A stretch of DNA of 64,000 nucleotides from Sinorhizobium sp. RAC02 (GTDB lineage: Bacteria; Pseudomonadota; Alphaproteobacteria; Rhizobiales; Rhizobiaceae), in the NCBI RefSeq assembly GCF_001713395.1, contig NZ_CP016450.1, positions 3,836,501 to 3,900,500 of the forward strand. The letters run 5' to 3'. A program made the translations under genes and the position numbers. Positions 28,998 through 37,950 of the stretch are shown here, piece after piece. Positions within the stretch are counted from its first letter, which is position 1; each line of letters opens with the position of its first letter. The notes beneath the pieces were generated by a model, which was not told where the DNA came from, made no database searches, and saw nothing but the letters and a program-made list of their open reading frames with translations.

Positions 28998-29025
28998 GTC
29001 CAAAAGGCGGGACGGCACCGTCCAA
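28998..29025. promoter_or_regulatory. Direct repeat upstream of the aldehyde dehydrogenase gene, possible AraC-type site
   Basis: GTCCAA occurs at 28998-29003 and again at 29020-29025, 22 bases start to start, about two helical turns on the same face. AraC-type activators commonly bind direct repeats with this spacing. The half-sites are short, so chance is possible. Confidence 0.3.
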
Positions 29026-29104
29026 GTCTGACGCCCCGCCAAGACCTATTCTCTGCCACCAGATGTGCCCGCCGGAGGTGGGCCGTTCCTTGGAGGAGGC
29101 GGAA

Positions 29105-30511
29105 ATGATGGAATTCAAGGCGACGATCGGTGGCAAGCCGGCAGCAGTCGGCTCTGACTTTGCTGTGCTGAACCCGGCGACGGGCGAAGAAGTCGGCCGC
29201 GCGCCGAACATGGGCGGAGCGGAGTTGGATGCCGCCGTCGCCGTCGCCAAGGCGGCGTTTGCGACGTGGTCGGCGCAGAGTGACGAGGCCTTGCAGGCTG
29301 CCTGTGCGGCGGTGACGGCGAAGATCGAGGAGCACGCGGGCGAACTCGCCGAGATCATCACGCTGGAGCAGGGTAAGCCGCTGAACGGCCTCGGCTCGCG
29401 CTGGGAAGTTGGCGGCGCCGTCGCCTGGGCCGGTTACACCACCGGGCTTTCGATCCCCGTCAAGGTGTTGCAGGACAACGAGCAGGGCCGGATCGAGCTT
29501 ACCCGCAAGCCGCTCGGCGTCGTCGGCTCCATCACGCCGTGGAATTTCCCGGTCATGATCGCCGTCTGGCACATTCTTCCCGCGTTGCGCACGGGCAACA
29601 CGGTCGTCGTCAAACCCTCGCCTTATACGCCGCTCTCGACGCTGCGCCTCGTCGAGATCATGAACGAGGTGCTGCCGCCGGGTGTCGTCAATGTGGTGAC
29701 CGGCGACGACAAGGCCTTCAATCTCGGCGGCGCCATGTCGGCGCATCCGGATATTCGCAAGATCGTCTTCACAGGCTCCTGCGCCACCGGGCAGAAGGTC
29801 ATGCAATCGGCAGCCGAGACCATGAAGCGGCTGACATTGGAACTCGGCGGCAATGATGCCGGCATCGTGCTGCCGGACGCGGACCCGCAAGCGATTGCCG
29901 AGGGCCTGTTCTGGGGCGCCTTCATCAACAACGGCCAGACCTGCGCGGCGATGAAGCGGCTCTATGTGCACGACACGATCCATGACGCCGTCTGCGATGC
30001 GCTCGTCGCCTATGCGAAGGCGATCCCGGTCGGCAATGGCATGGAGGAGGCAAGCATTCTCGGGCCGATCCAGAACCGCATGCAGTTCGACAAGGTTTCG
30101 AGGCTTGTCGCGGATGCCAAGGGGCGCGGCAAGGTGCTGCTCGGTGGTGAGCCGGGCGAGGGCCTGTTCTTCCCGCCGACCATCGTGTCCGGGCTTCGCA
30201 ACGGCGATGCGCTGGTCGACGAGGAGCAGTTCGGCCCGGCGCTGCCGATCATCCGCTATTCCGACGTGGAAGAGGCGATCCGGCTTGCCAATGACAGCCC
30301 GAACGGGCTCGGCGGCTCCGTCTGGTCGTCCGATATTGCGGCGGCGAAGACGGTGGCGAGCCGGCTCGCCTGCGGCTCCGTCTGGATCAACAAACACGGC
30401 GCCATCCAGCCCAATGCGCCCTTCGGCGGCGTGAAGGCCTCCGGCATCGGCGTCGAGTTCGCCGAAGAGGGGCTTGCCGAATACACCGATATCCAGGTGG
30501 TCTTCGCCTGA
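29105..30511 (+). CDS. Aldehyde dehydrogenase, probable phenylacetaldehyde dehydrogenase
   Basis: 468-residue NAD(P)-dependent aldehyde dehydrogenase. ITPWNFPVMIAVWHILPAL, ELGGNDAGI with the general-base glutamate and NNGQTCAAMKRL with the catalytic cysteine are all present. It lies 28 bases before a copper amine oxidase, whose aldehyde product it would oxidise to phenylacetate. The ATG at 29105 (the first of two adjacent ATGs) follows GGAGGAGGCGGA. It is somewhat shorter than E. coli FeaB and may belong to a different subfamily. Confidence 0.85.
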   Translation: MMEFKATIGGKPAAVGSDFAVLNPATGEEVGRAPNMGGAELDAAVAVAKAAFATWSAQSDEALQAACAAVTAKIEEHAGELAEIITLEQGKPLNGLGSRWEVGGAVAWAGYTTGLSIPVKVLQDNEQGRIELTRKPLGVVGSITPWNFPVMIAVWHILPALRTGNTVVVKPSPYTPLSTLRLVEIMNEVLPPGVVNVVTGDDKAFNLGGAMSAHPDIRKIVFTGSCATGQKVMQSAAETMKRLTLELGGNDAGIVLPDADPQAIAEGLFWGAFINNGQTCAAMKRLYVHDTIHDAVCDALVAYAKAIPVGNGMEEASILGPIQNRMQFDKVSRLVADAKGRGKVLLGGEPGEGLFFPPTIVSGLRNGDALVDEEQFGPALPIIRYSDVEEAIRLANDSPNGLGGSVWSSDIAAAKTVASRLACGSVWINKHGAIQPNAPFGGVKASGIGVEFAEEGLAEYTDIQVVFA

Positions 30512-30539
30512 CAGAACCAAGCAAGAAGAGGGAACGATC

Positions 30540-32513
30540 ATGAGACTTTTCAAACACCTGGCCTCGACGGCGCTGGCGCTCGGCCTTGCCGCTGGTGCCG
30601 CGGCCGCGCATCCGCTCGACGGGCTGACGGCCGAGGAATACCAGAAGATCAACCAGATCCTGCGCGGCGAGAAGGTCGCGGACGACAACACGCTCTATCC
30701 GCTGATCGAACTGAAGGAGCCCGCCAAGGCCGACGTGCTGGCCTGGAAGGAGGGCGACAGCCTCGACCGCAAGGCGACGGTCTATTTCACCAGCGCCGAG
30801 GGCTTTAGCGAGGCGGTGGTCAACATCACCAAGGGCACGGTCGAGAGCAATGCCAAGACATCGGGCCAGCCGATGGTGCTCTTCACCGAGTTCATGAATG
30901 CACTGGAAGGCGCGCTCGGCCATCCGGATATGGTGGCGGGGCTTGCCAAGCGTGGCCTGAAGCCGGAACAGGCCTTCTGCCTGCCGCTGACCGGCGGCAA
31001 CTTCTTCACGGAGGAGTACCAGAATTCCCGCCTGATGAAGGTGCCGTGTTACCAGGTTCCGGAAGGCTCCAACTTCTATGCCAAGCCGGTCGAGGGCCTC
31101 TTTGCCATCTATGACATCGGCAAGAAGGAAGTGCAGCGCGTCATCGATACCGGCGTCGTCGAAGCACCGAAGGACGCTTGGGGTTACACGGAGGAAGAGG
31201 TCGCCAAGCGCGTGCCGCTGCGTACCAAGACGAACCCCGTCAAGCTGGTTCAGGAAGGCGGCCCGAACTACAAGATCGACGGCAGCCATATCGAATGGGA
31301 CATGTGGCGCTTCAATTTCCGCGTCGACAAGCGTCCCGGTCTCGTCGTCTCCAATCTCGATGTCAACGACGCCGGCACGTGGCGTTCGGTCATCTACCAG
31401 GCGCATCTCTCCGAAGTCTTCGTGCCCTATATGGACCCAACGGAAGGCTGGTACTGGCGCACTTATATGGACAGCGGGGAATATGGTTTCGGCCTGTTCC
31501 TGAGCCCCTTGCGCGCCGGCATCGATTGCCCGTCGCACGCCACTTTCCTGCCGGCGACGATTGCCGACGACAAGGGCTCGCCGCTGGTCATTCCGGATGC
31601 GATCTGCGTCTTCGAGCGCAGCATCGGTGATCCCGCCTGGCGCCACTTCGAAGTCTTCGCGCAGACGCCGGACAAACCGGTGCCGGCGGAAGGCCGCCCG
31701 GCCACGGAACTTGTTGTGCGCACGGCCTCGGAAGTCGGCAACTATGACTACCTGATCGACTACCGCCTGCAGCAGAACGGCCAGGTCAACATCTATGTCG
31801 GCGCCACCGGCCTCGACGCGGTGAAGGGCGTTGCCTCCACCTCGATGAAGGATCCGACGGCCAAGGCGGACACGGCTTATGGCACGCTGATCGCGCCGAA
31901 CCTCGTCGCCGCCAACCATGACCATTACTTCAACTTCCGCATCGACTTCGACGTCGACCAGCCGGTGAACCACTTCTCGACCATGGACATCGTGCCGGCG
32001 AAACTCGACGCGTCGAGCCCGCGCAAGTCGATGTGGACGGTCGAACACAAGATGCCGATGACGGAGATGGAAGCGCGCTACAAGCTGTCGTCCTCGCAGC
32101 CGCGCTACTTCCACATCTCCGACCCGTCGCGTGAAGGCTATCTCGGACATGAGCCGGGCTACATGATCCATCATGGCGACGTGTCCTACGGTCCGTTCGA
32201 CTTCGAAAACGACCCGCCGATGAAGCGCAACGCCTATATCGAATATTCGGTGTGGAACACGGTCTACGATCCGGAACAGCGTTATGCCGGCGGCAAGTTC
32301 GCCATGCAGAGCGATGGGTCGGATACGCTCGCCGAATGGGTGAAGAAGGACCAGAGCCTGATGGGCAAGGACATCGTCACCTGGTTCTCTGCGGGCTTCC
32401 ACCATATTCCGCGCATGGAAGACTGGCCGGTCATGTCGACGGAGTGGAAGACCGTACACATCATGCCGCACAACTTCTTCGCGCATAACCCGGCGCTGAC
32501 GATCCGGAAATAG
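30540..32513 (+). CDS. tynA: Copper-containing primary-amine oxidase, periplasmic
   Basis: 657-residue quinoprotein amine oxidase with an N-terminal signal peptide (about residues 1-23). Tyr402 in GNYDYLIDY is the precursor of the topaquinone cofactor; Asp311 in YMDSGEYG is the catalytic base; His460, His462 (NHDHYFNF) and His622 (HHIPRMEDWPVM) would bind copper. It oxidises primary arylalkylamines to aldehydes, ammonia and hydrogen peroxide. It is about 100 residues shorter than E. coli TynA and probably lacks that protein's extra N-terminal domain. Confidence 0.93.
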   Translation: MRLFKHLASTALALGLAAGAAAAHPLDGLTAEEYQKINQILRGEKVADDNTLYPLIELKEPAKADVLAWKEGDSLDRKATVYFTSAEGFSEAVVNITKGTVESNAKTSGQPMVLFTEFMNALEGALGHPDMVAGLAKRGLKPEQAFCLPLTGGNFFTEEYQNSRLMKVPCYQVPEGSNFYAKPVEGLFAIYDIGKKEVQRVIDTGVVEAPKDAWGYTEEEVAKRVPLRTKTNPVKLVQEGGPNYKIDGSHIEWDMWRFNFRVDKRPGLVVSNLDVNDAGTWRSVIYQAHLSEVFVPYMDPTEGWYWRTYMDSGEYGFGLFLSPLRAGIDCPSHATFLPATIADDKGSPLVIPDAICVFERSIGDPAWRHFEVFAQTPDKPVPAEGRPATELVVRTASEVGNYDYLIDYRLQQNGQVNIYVGATGLDAVKGVASTSMKDPTAKADTAYGTLIAPNLVAANHDHYFNFRIDFDVDQPVNHFSTMDIVPAKLDASSPRKSMWTVEHKMPMTEMEARYKLSSSQPRYFHISDPSREGYLGHEPGYMIHHGDVSYGPFDFENDPPMKRNAYIEYSVWNTVYDPEQRYAGGKFAMQSDGSDTLAEWVKKDQSLMGKDIVTWFSAGFHHIPRMEDWPVMSTEWKTVHIMPHNFFAHNPALTIRK

Positions 32514-32582
32514 TGAAGATCGCGAGGCCCGGTGGGTGATCTGCCAGGCCTCCTATCGTGCACCAATCCACCACCTCTCCTC

Positions 32583-32659
32583 CGTCATGCTCGGGCTCGA
32601 CCCGAGCATCCACAGGCTGTGGAGGGTGATGGATCCTCGGGTCGAGCCCGAGGATGACG
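32583..32659. repeat. Compound palindromic repeat between convergent genes, second copy
   Basis: Same element as at 16116-16191: a left arm starting CGTCATGCTCGGGCTCGACC and a right arm ending GAGGATGACG. The left arm has compensating changes (GCTCGG...CGAGC) that keep its own palindrome. It lies between the convergent amine oxidase and disulfide oxidoreductase genes. Confidence 0.8.
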
Positions 32660-32718
32660 TTGGTGGGTGGAGCGCGGGGTCGTTCGCCAAATGAGGGGTT
32701 GGGCTCGTTGGGCTTTTC

Positions 32719-34092
32719 TTATTCCACCGGCTGCATGTCCCCGAACACCGTCGGGATCAGCTCCGCCACCGTCGGGTGGATATGCACCGCATGCGTGATC
32801 GTCGTGTAGGGCTTGCCCGCATACATCACGTCCAGGATGCTTTGCACCGCCTCGTCGCAACCCGTGCCGAGCAGCGACGCGCCGAGGATTTCCCTGGTGT
32901 TTGCATCGGCGATCACCTTCATGAAGCCGAGCGTCTCGCCCTTCTCCTTGGCGCGGCCGACCCGCGTCATCGGCCGCGTGCCGATCAGCAGTTTGCGGCC
33001 AGTCTTGCGGGCCTCGGTTTCCGTCATGCCGGCGCGGCCAAGTGGCGGGTCGATGTAGAGCGCGTAGGTCTGGATACGGTCGCTCACCTTGCGCGGCTCG
33101 GCGTCGAGCAGGTTAGCGGCGACGATCTCGAAGTCGTTGTAGGCGGTATGGGTGAAGGCGCCGCGCCCGTTGCAATCGCCCATCGCGAAAATGCCGGGTA
33201 CGGTGGTTTCCAGCCGCTCGTCGACGGTGATGTAGCCGCGCTTGTCCGTTGCGACGCCCGCCGTGTCGAGGCCGAGATCGTCGGTGTTCGGCCGCCGTCC
33301 GGTGGCGAGCAGGATGTGCGAGCCTATGATCTCCGGTGCGCCGGCCGTGCAATCGACGCCGACCCCGACGCCGCTCTCCTGCCGGAAGAAGCGGATGCAC
33401 TCCGCGCCGGTGCGAATCTGGATGCCCTCACGCTCGAGGATGTCGCGCACGGCAGTGCTGACGTCCTCGTCTTCGCGTGCAATCAGCCGCGGCCCTTTTT
33501 CGATCACCGTCACTTCGGAGCCGAAGCGGCGGAACATCTGGGCGAACTCCAGCCCGATATAGCTGCCGCCAATGACGACTAGGTGTTTTGGCACCTCCGT
33601 CAGGTCCATCATCGACACGTTGTCGAGATAGGGCACGTCGCCGACACCCGGAAAATCCGGCACGACGGCGCGGCCGCCGACATTGAGGAAGACCTGCTTT
33701 GCCGACAGCAGGTCGTCGCCGACGCGGATCTGCGTCGGGCTTTCGAAACGCGCATGGCCGCGGAGGAAGGTGAGGCCCTCCATGCCGTTCAGCCAGTCCT
33801 CGTTGCCCTTGCGGGCATCGAAACGCACCTTGTCCTTGCGCGCCATGACCTTGGCGAAGTCGATGGAAACATCGCCCGTCACCACGCCGTATTCCGCGCC
33901 GCGGCGGGCGAGGTGGGCGGCATAGGCGCTGGCGACCATGGCCTTGGTCGGCATGCAGCCGGTGTTGACGCAGGTGCCGCCGACGAGTTTTCGTTCGATG
34001 AGCGCGACCTTTTTTCCCGCGGCCGTCAGCCGGCCGGCGAGCGACGGGCCGGCCTGGCCCGCGCCGATAATAATGGCATCGAAGGTCTGCAT
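32719..34092 (-). CDS. FAD-dependent pyridine nucleotide-disulfide oxidoreductase (mercuric reductase/lipoamide dehydrogenase-like)
   Basis: 457 residues: FAD fold IIIGAGQAGPSLAGRL, redox-active pair Cys41/Cys46 in GGTCVNTGCMPTK, NAD fold VIGGSYIGLEFAQMF, the ATGRRPNTD segment and C-terminal HAVHIHPTVAELIPT with the His-Glu dyad. It lacks the N-terminal metal-binding domain and the C-terminal cysteine pair of true mercuric reductases, so the substrate is unknown. Its ATG shares one base with the stop of the upstream DUF4126 gene. Confidence 0.85.
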   Translation of the reverse strand: MQTFDAIIIGAGQAGPSLAGRLTAAGKKVALIERKLVGGTCVNTGCMPTKAMVASAYAAHLARRGAEYGVVTGDVSIDFAKVMARKDKVRFDARKGNEDWLNGMEGLTFLRGHARFESPTQIRVGDDLLSAKQVFLNVGGRAVVPDFPGVGDVPYLDNVSMMDLTEVPKHLVVIGGSYIGLEFAQMFRRFGSEVTVIEKGPRLIAREDEDVSTAVRDILEREGIQIRTGAECIRFFRQESGVGVGVDCTAGAPEIIGSHILLATGRRPNTDDLGLDTAGVATDKRGYITVDERLETTVPGIFAMGDCNGRGAFTHTAYNDFEIVAANLLDAEPRKVSDRIQTYALYIDPPLGRAGMTETEARKTGRKLLIGTRPMTRVGRAKEKGETLGFMKVIADANTREILGASLLGTGCDEAVQSILDVMYAGKPYTTITHAVHIHPTVAELIPTVFGDMQPVE

Positions 34093-34559
34093 CAGATCAC
34101 CGACGAGACTACGAAGAGGCCAAGCAGAACGGCGACCACATCTTCGAGCAATGCAATGGGCAAATCCCTGCCGCCGGTGGCCGCGACGAGGCGCTGGCGG
34201 GCTTCCGCCCCACCGAGCGTGCCGATGACCGCACCGACGACCCCGGCCACGAGGCCGCCGACCAGTGAACCGCCCGTGGTGCCGATGACCGCGCCGCAAA
34301 ACGCCCCGCTGACGATGCGGGCGCCGAACTGCTGCGGCACCTTGCGGCTCGGCGTGCTCGGTAGCTGGTCGGTGACGAATTCGATGAGCGCCAGGACACC
34401 GAAAATATAGGGCGTGAAACGATAGGCCAGGAAGGCGGCCCAGGTGACGGAGACTGGTAGCCAGCCCAGTGCCGCGCCGATGCTGACGGCGGCCGGTGCC
34501 GTCATCGCCCGAAGCCCTGCCACGACACCGATCAGCAATGCGAGAATGTAAATGCTCAT
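34092..34559 (-). CDS. DUF4126-type membrane protein
   Basis: 155 residues, almost wholly hydrophobic with about four membrane segments and glycine-rich repeats (GAVIGTTGGSLVGGLVAGVV, then GAVIGTLGG). The N-terminus YILALLIGVVAGLRAMTAPA fits the DUF4126 family, which has no known function. Translation appears coupled to the downstream disulfide oxidoreductase (TGATG overlap), so the two may work together. Confidence 0.75.
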   Translation of the reverse strand: MSIYILALLIGVVAGLRAMTAPAAVSIGAALGWLPVSVTWAAFLAYRFTPYIFGVLALIEFVTDQLPSTPSRKVPQQFGARIVSGAFCGAVIGTTGGSLVGGLVAGVVGAVIGTLGGAEARQRLVAATGGRDLPIALLEDVVAVLLGLFVVSSVI

Positions 34560-34888
34560 GCGTCCCCCAACGAAAATCTACGCCGGACATCGGCCCGGGA
34601 TGGTGTCCCGGCAGGTGATGAAATGCGGTATCGGAAAACTGGAATGGGCCGCCCCGAGAGTGTCGGATGCGACTATGAATTGCAACGCGTTTCTGTTGCC
34701 AAAGGCCATCTCTTCGTACAATCCTGCAAGCGCTTTGAACGCGGCAACAAACGACGTGCATTGCACCGCTGGCGCGGTCTGTTTTTTGCGATTCGGCGCC
34801 ATATATGGAATGCTTTGCCCGGACGGGCTTTTCGAAACGTGGTCTGAATGCCGCCATGGGTTCCCGCACAGAACGAGAGGTTTTTCAC
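34560..34888. other. 329-base intergenic region between divergent genes
   Basis: Separates the DUF4126 gene from the osmoprotectant binding protein and must hold both promoters. A short dyad CCGGGA/TCCCGG (34595-34611) is the only clear structure. I found no convincing protein-coding frame, riboswitch or repeat. Confidence 0.5.
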
Positions 34889-35800
34889 ATGCGCCCAACC
34901 GTAAAATTCATCGGAGCAGCTCTGGCGCTCGGCCTTGCAGCCGGTGCCGCCCAGGCCCAGGTCGTCGTCTCGTCGAAGATCGACACCGAAGGCGGCGTGC
35001 TCGGCAATATCATCCTGTCGGTTCTGAACGCCAACGGTATCCAGACGACGGACCGCGTGCAGCTCGGTGCGACGCCGGTCGTGCGCCAGGCGATCATCGC
35101 GGGCGAGATCGACATCTATCCGGAATATACCGGCAATGCTGCGTTCTTCTTCGAAAAGGCCGATGATCCGGCCTGGAAGGATGCCACCAAGGCCTATGAG
35201 CTCGCCAAGACGCTCGATTTCGATGCCAACAAGATCGTCTGGCTGACGCCGTCGCCGGCCAACAACACCTGGGCGATCGCGCTGCGCAAGGACGTCGCCG
35301 AGCCGAACAAGCTGGTAACGCTGACCGATTTCGGCAAATATGTTGCCGGTGGTGGCCAGGTGGTGCTGGCCGCTTCCTCCGAATTCGTGAATTCGGCCGC
35401 AGCTCTTCCGGCCTTCCAGACGACCTATGCCTTCACGCTGAAGCCGGAACAGTTGATCACGCTGTCGGGCGGCGACACGGCCGCGACGATCGCCGCCGCT
35501 GCCAACCAGACGAACGGCGCGAACGCCGCCATGGTCTACGGCACGGATGGCGGCATCGCGCCGTCGGGCCTCGTCGTTTTGCAAGACGACAAGGGCGTGC
35601 AGCCGGTCTACCAGCCGTCGCCGATCATCCGCGAAGAGGTGCTGAAGGCCAATCCGCAGATCGAGGAAATTCTCAAGCCGGTCTTCGAGAAGCTCGATCT
35701 CGTGACGCTGCAGGACCTGAACGGCCGCGTCCAGGTCGGCGGCGAGCCGGCCAAGGCGGTCGCTGAGGACTTCCTCAAGAAGAACGGCTTCCTCAAGTAA
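34889..35800 (+). CDS. osmF: Osmoprotectant ABC transporter substrate-binding protein (OsmF/YehZ type)
   Basis: 303-residue periplasmic binding protein of the choline/glycine-betaine class with a signal peptide (about residues 1-23). VVSSKIDTEGGVLGNIIL and EIDIYPEYTGNAA, with NGANAAMVYGTDG later, are typical of the OpuCC/OsmF family. The ATG at 34889 lies downstream of an in-frame 34805 start that would give no signal peptide. Followed by three genes in the same order as E. coli yehYXW. Related E. coli proteins have low affinity for betaine, so the true ligand is uncertain. Confidence 0.87.
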   Translation: MRPTVKFIGAALALGLAAGAAQAQVVVSSKIDTEGGVLGNIILSVLNANGIQTTDRVQLGATPVVRQAIIAGEIDIYPEYTGNAAFFFEKADDPAWKDATKAYELAKTLDFDANKIVWLTPSPANNTWAIALRKDVAEPNKLVTLTDFGKYVAGGGQVVLAASSEFVNSAAALPAFQTTYAFTLKPEQLITLSGGDTAATIAAAANQTNGANAAMVYGTDGGIAPSGLVVLQDDKGVQPVYQPSPIIREEVLKANPQIEEILKPVFEKLDLVTLQDLNGRVQVGGEPAKAVAEDFLKKNGFLK

Positions 35801-35808
35801 GCTCGTCT

Positions 35809-35834
35809 GTCCTCCGTCCATTCGGGCGGAGGAC
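35809..35834 (+). terminator. Strong hairpin between binding-protein and permease genes
   Basis: GTCCTCCGTCC (35809-35819) pairs with GGGCGGAGGAC (35824-35834) over 11 positions with one T-G wobble and the loop ATTC, followed by CTCTCTTCC. It could partly terminate transcription or shield the upstream message, raising binding protein over permease. Confidence 0.6.
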
Positions 35835-35854
35835 CTCTCTTCCAGAAAGCGTTT

Positions 35855-37015
35855 ATGCGGTTCAGAATCGACAAGCTCGGCGTGGTGATCGCCGCATTGC
35901 TGGCTTATGGCGCCTTTCTGGCGCCGCTTGCGCAGTTCAGGGCAAACCGCATCGTGCCGGGCGAGGCGCGGTCTATCCTTGAGGCCCTTCCCGACGGGCT
36001 TGGCACGGCGCTTCTCGCCTTCATCGTCCTTTCCCTCATCCTTATCGTGCTGAAGACGCCGACGGTCTTCCGGCTGGTGCTGGGGCTGGTGGCGCTTCTC
36101 GTGCTGGCGGTCCTTATCGGCCTTTCCGCCGGCCATCTGACGCCGCCGGAAAACACCTATGCCCGCGTGTCGCCAGCCTCCGGCTTCTGGCTGCTCAGCT
36201 TCGCCTTCGCGCTGGTGACGGCGGATGCGCTGGCGCGGCTGAAGCTCCCGCCGCTCGCCCGTGTCGCGCTGCTCGCGGCTGTGGCCGCTGCCGTCGCGGC
36301 GCTGCTGATGTCCGGCGCCTGGGACGGTCTCTCGATCCTCAAGGAATATGGCAGCCGCGCCGAAACCTTCTGGCTGGAGGCAAGCCGCCACGTCATGCTG
36401 GCGCTCGGCTCGCTTGCGGCGGCAACCCTCGTCGGCCTGCCGCTCGGCATCCTGTGCCATCGCGTCGAGGCGCTCCGCGCCGGCGTGCTCAATGTGCTGA
36501 ACATCATCCAGACGATCCCGTCGATCGCGCTCTTCGGCCTGCTCATCGCGCCGCTCGGCTGGATCGCACTCCATGTGCCTGGCGCTGCGGCGTTGGGCAT
36601 TCGCGGCATTGGTGCGGCGCCCGCCTTCGTGGCGCTGTTCCTTTATTCGCTGCTGCCCGTCGTCGCCAATACCGTCGTCGGCCTCGCCGGCGTGCCGCGC
36701 GACGCCAACGACGCGGCGCGCGGCATCGGCATGACGGATCGCCAGCGGCTGTTCGGCGTCGAGCTGCCGCTGGCCTTCCCGGTCATTCTCACCGGCATCC
36801 GCATCGTGCTCGTGCAGAATATCGGCCTTGCGACGATCGCGGCGCTGATCGGCGGCGGCGGGTTCGGCGTCTTCGTCTTCCAGGGCATCGGCCAGACGGC
36901 CATGGACCTCGTGCTGCTCGGCGCGGTGCCGACCGTCGCACTCGCCTTCGCCGCCGCCATCGTCCTCGATGCCGCGACCGAACTTTCCAGCAACAAACCC
37001 GGCAGGGCCGCATGA
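35855..37015 (+). CDS. yehY: Osmoprotectant ABC transporter permease (YehY type)
   Basis: 386-residue permease with about three N-terminal membrane segments ahead of the usual OpuCB-type core, a layout characteristic of YehY. The core contains NIIQTIPSIALFGLLIAPL and the ATPase-docking loop DANDAARGIGMTDRQ. It ends in an ATGA overlap with the ATPase gene. Confidence 0.87.
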   Translation: MRFRIDKLGVVIAALLAYGAFLAPLAQFRANRIVPGEARSILEALPDGLGTALLAFIVLSLILIVLKTPTVFRLVLGLVALLVLAVLIGLSAGHLTPPENTYARVSPASGFWLLSFAFALVTADALARLKLPPLARVALLAAVAAAVAALLMSGAWDGLSILKEYGSRAETFWLEASRHVMLALGSLAAATLVGLPLGILCHRVEALRAGVLNVLNIIQTIPSIALFGLLIAPLGWIALHVPGAAALGIRGIGAAPAFVALFLYSLLPVVANTVVGLAGVPRDANDAARGIGMTDRQRLFGVELPLAFPVILTGIRIVLVQNIGLATIAALIGGGGFGVFVFQGIGQTAMDLVLLGAVPTVALAFAAAIVLDAATELSSNKPGRAA

Positions 37016-37950
37016 TCGAGATCGACAGCATCACCAAGCGCTACGGCGATACGACCGTCGTCGACAATGTCTCGATGACCATCGCGCCGCGCACGATCAC
37101 CGTCATCGTCGGCACGTCCGGCTCCGGCAAGACGACGCTGATGCGCATGATCAACCGCCTCGTCGAGCCGACCTCGGGAAAGATCCTGATCGACGGCGAG
37201 CCGAACAGCGCGATCCCCGGCTACGAGCTGCGCCGCCGCATCGGCTACGCCATCCAGGGCCATGGCCTCTTTCCGCATCGCACGGTCGGCGAAAACATCG
37301 CCACCGTGCCGACGCTGCTCGGCTGGGAAAAGAGCCGCATCGATGCCAAGGTCAAGGAACTGCTGACCCTCTTCCAGCTCGATCCGGCGGCCTTCGGCCC
37401 GCGTTATCCGCATGAGCTTTCCGGTGGCCAGCAGCAGCGCGTCGGGGTTGCCCGGGCGCTTGCCGCGGAGCCGAATATTCTGCTGATGGACGAACCTTTT
37501 GGCGCGCTCGACCCGGTCATCCGCGCCAAGGCGCAAGAGGATCTCCTGGCGATCCAGAAACATTTCGGCACGACCATCGTGCTCGTCACGCACGACATGG
37601 AAGAGGCCTTCCACCTCGCCGACAAGATCGCGGTGATGGACAAGGGCAAGATCGTGCAATACGCCGCGCCGGAAGAGATGCTGGTAAACCCGGCCACCGA
37701 CTTTGTCGAAACGCTGATCGGTGCCGGCGAGCGGCCGTTCCGGCTGCTCTCGATCGGTTCCGTTGGAGACGCCACCGAGGCCGGGGAGGCGGAAGGTGAA
37801 GCCATCGCCGCCGCCACGAGCCAGCGCGACGCACTCTCCGCGCTGCTCTGGGCCGGCCGTGACGCCCTGCCGGTCGTCGGCTCGGATGGCGCACCCCTTG
37901 GCCGCGTCACGCTCGCCGGCCTTGCCCGTCGCGCCGCGAGGCCGCAATGA
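37012..37950 (+). CDS. yehX: Osmoprotectant ABC transporter ATP-binding protein (YehX type)
   Basis: 312-residue ATPase. Walker A GTSGSGKTT, YAIQGHGLFPHRTVGENI, signature LSGGQQQRV and Walker B LLMDEPFGALD are intact. A C-terminal extension after about residue 240 ends in a single CBS-like stretch (RDALPVVGSDGAPLGRVTL). It overlaps both neighbours by ATGA. Confidence 0.92.
   Translation: MIEIDSITKRYGDTTVVDNVSMTIAPRTITVIVGTSGSGKTTLMRMINRLVEPTSGKILIDGEPNSAIPGYELRRRIGYAIQGHGLFPHRTVGENIATVPTLLGWEKSRIDAKVKELLTLFQLDPAAFGPRYPHELSGGQQQRVGVARALAAEPNILLMDEPFGALDPVIRAKAQEDLLAIQKHFGTTIVLVTHDMEEAFHLADKIAVMDKGKIVQYAAPEEMLVNPATDFVETLIGAGERPFRLLSIGSVGDATEAGEAEGEAIAAATSQRDALSALLWAGRDALPVVGSDGAPLGRVTLAGLARRAARPQ

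Noticed and set aside
32719..34092. Annotation as mercuric reductase
   Set aside because: The N-terminal heavy-metal domain and the C-terminal cysteine pair needed for Hg(II) handling are absent, and no mer genes are nearby.
32719..34869. Extending the disulfide oxidoreductase upstream to 34869
   Set aside because: The extension overlaps the DUF4126 gene in another frame and lacks any flavoprotein feature; the Rossmann fold starts just after the ATG at 34092.
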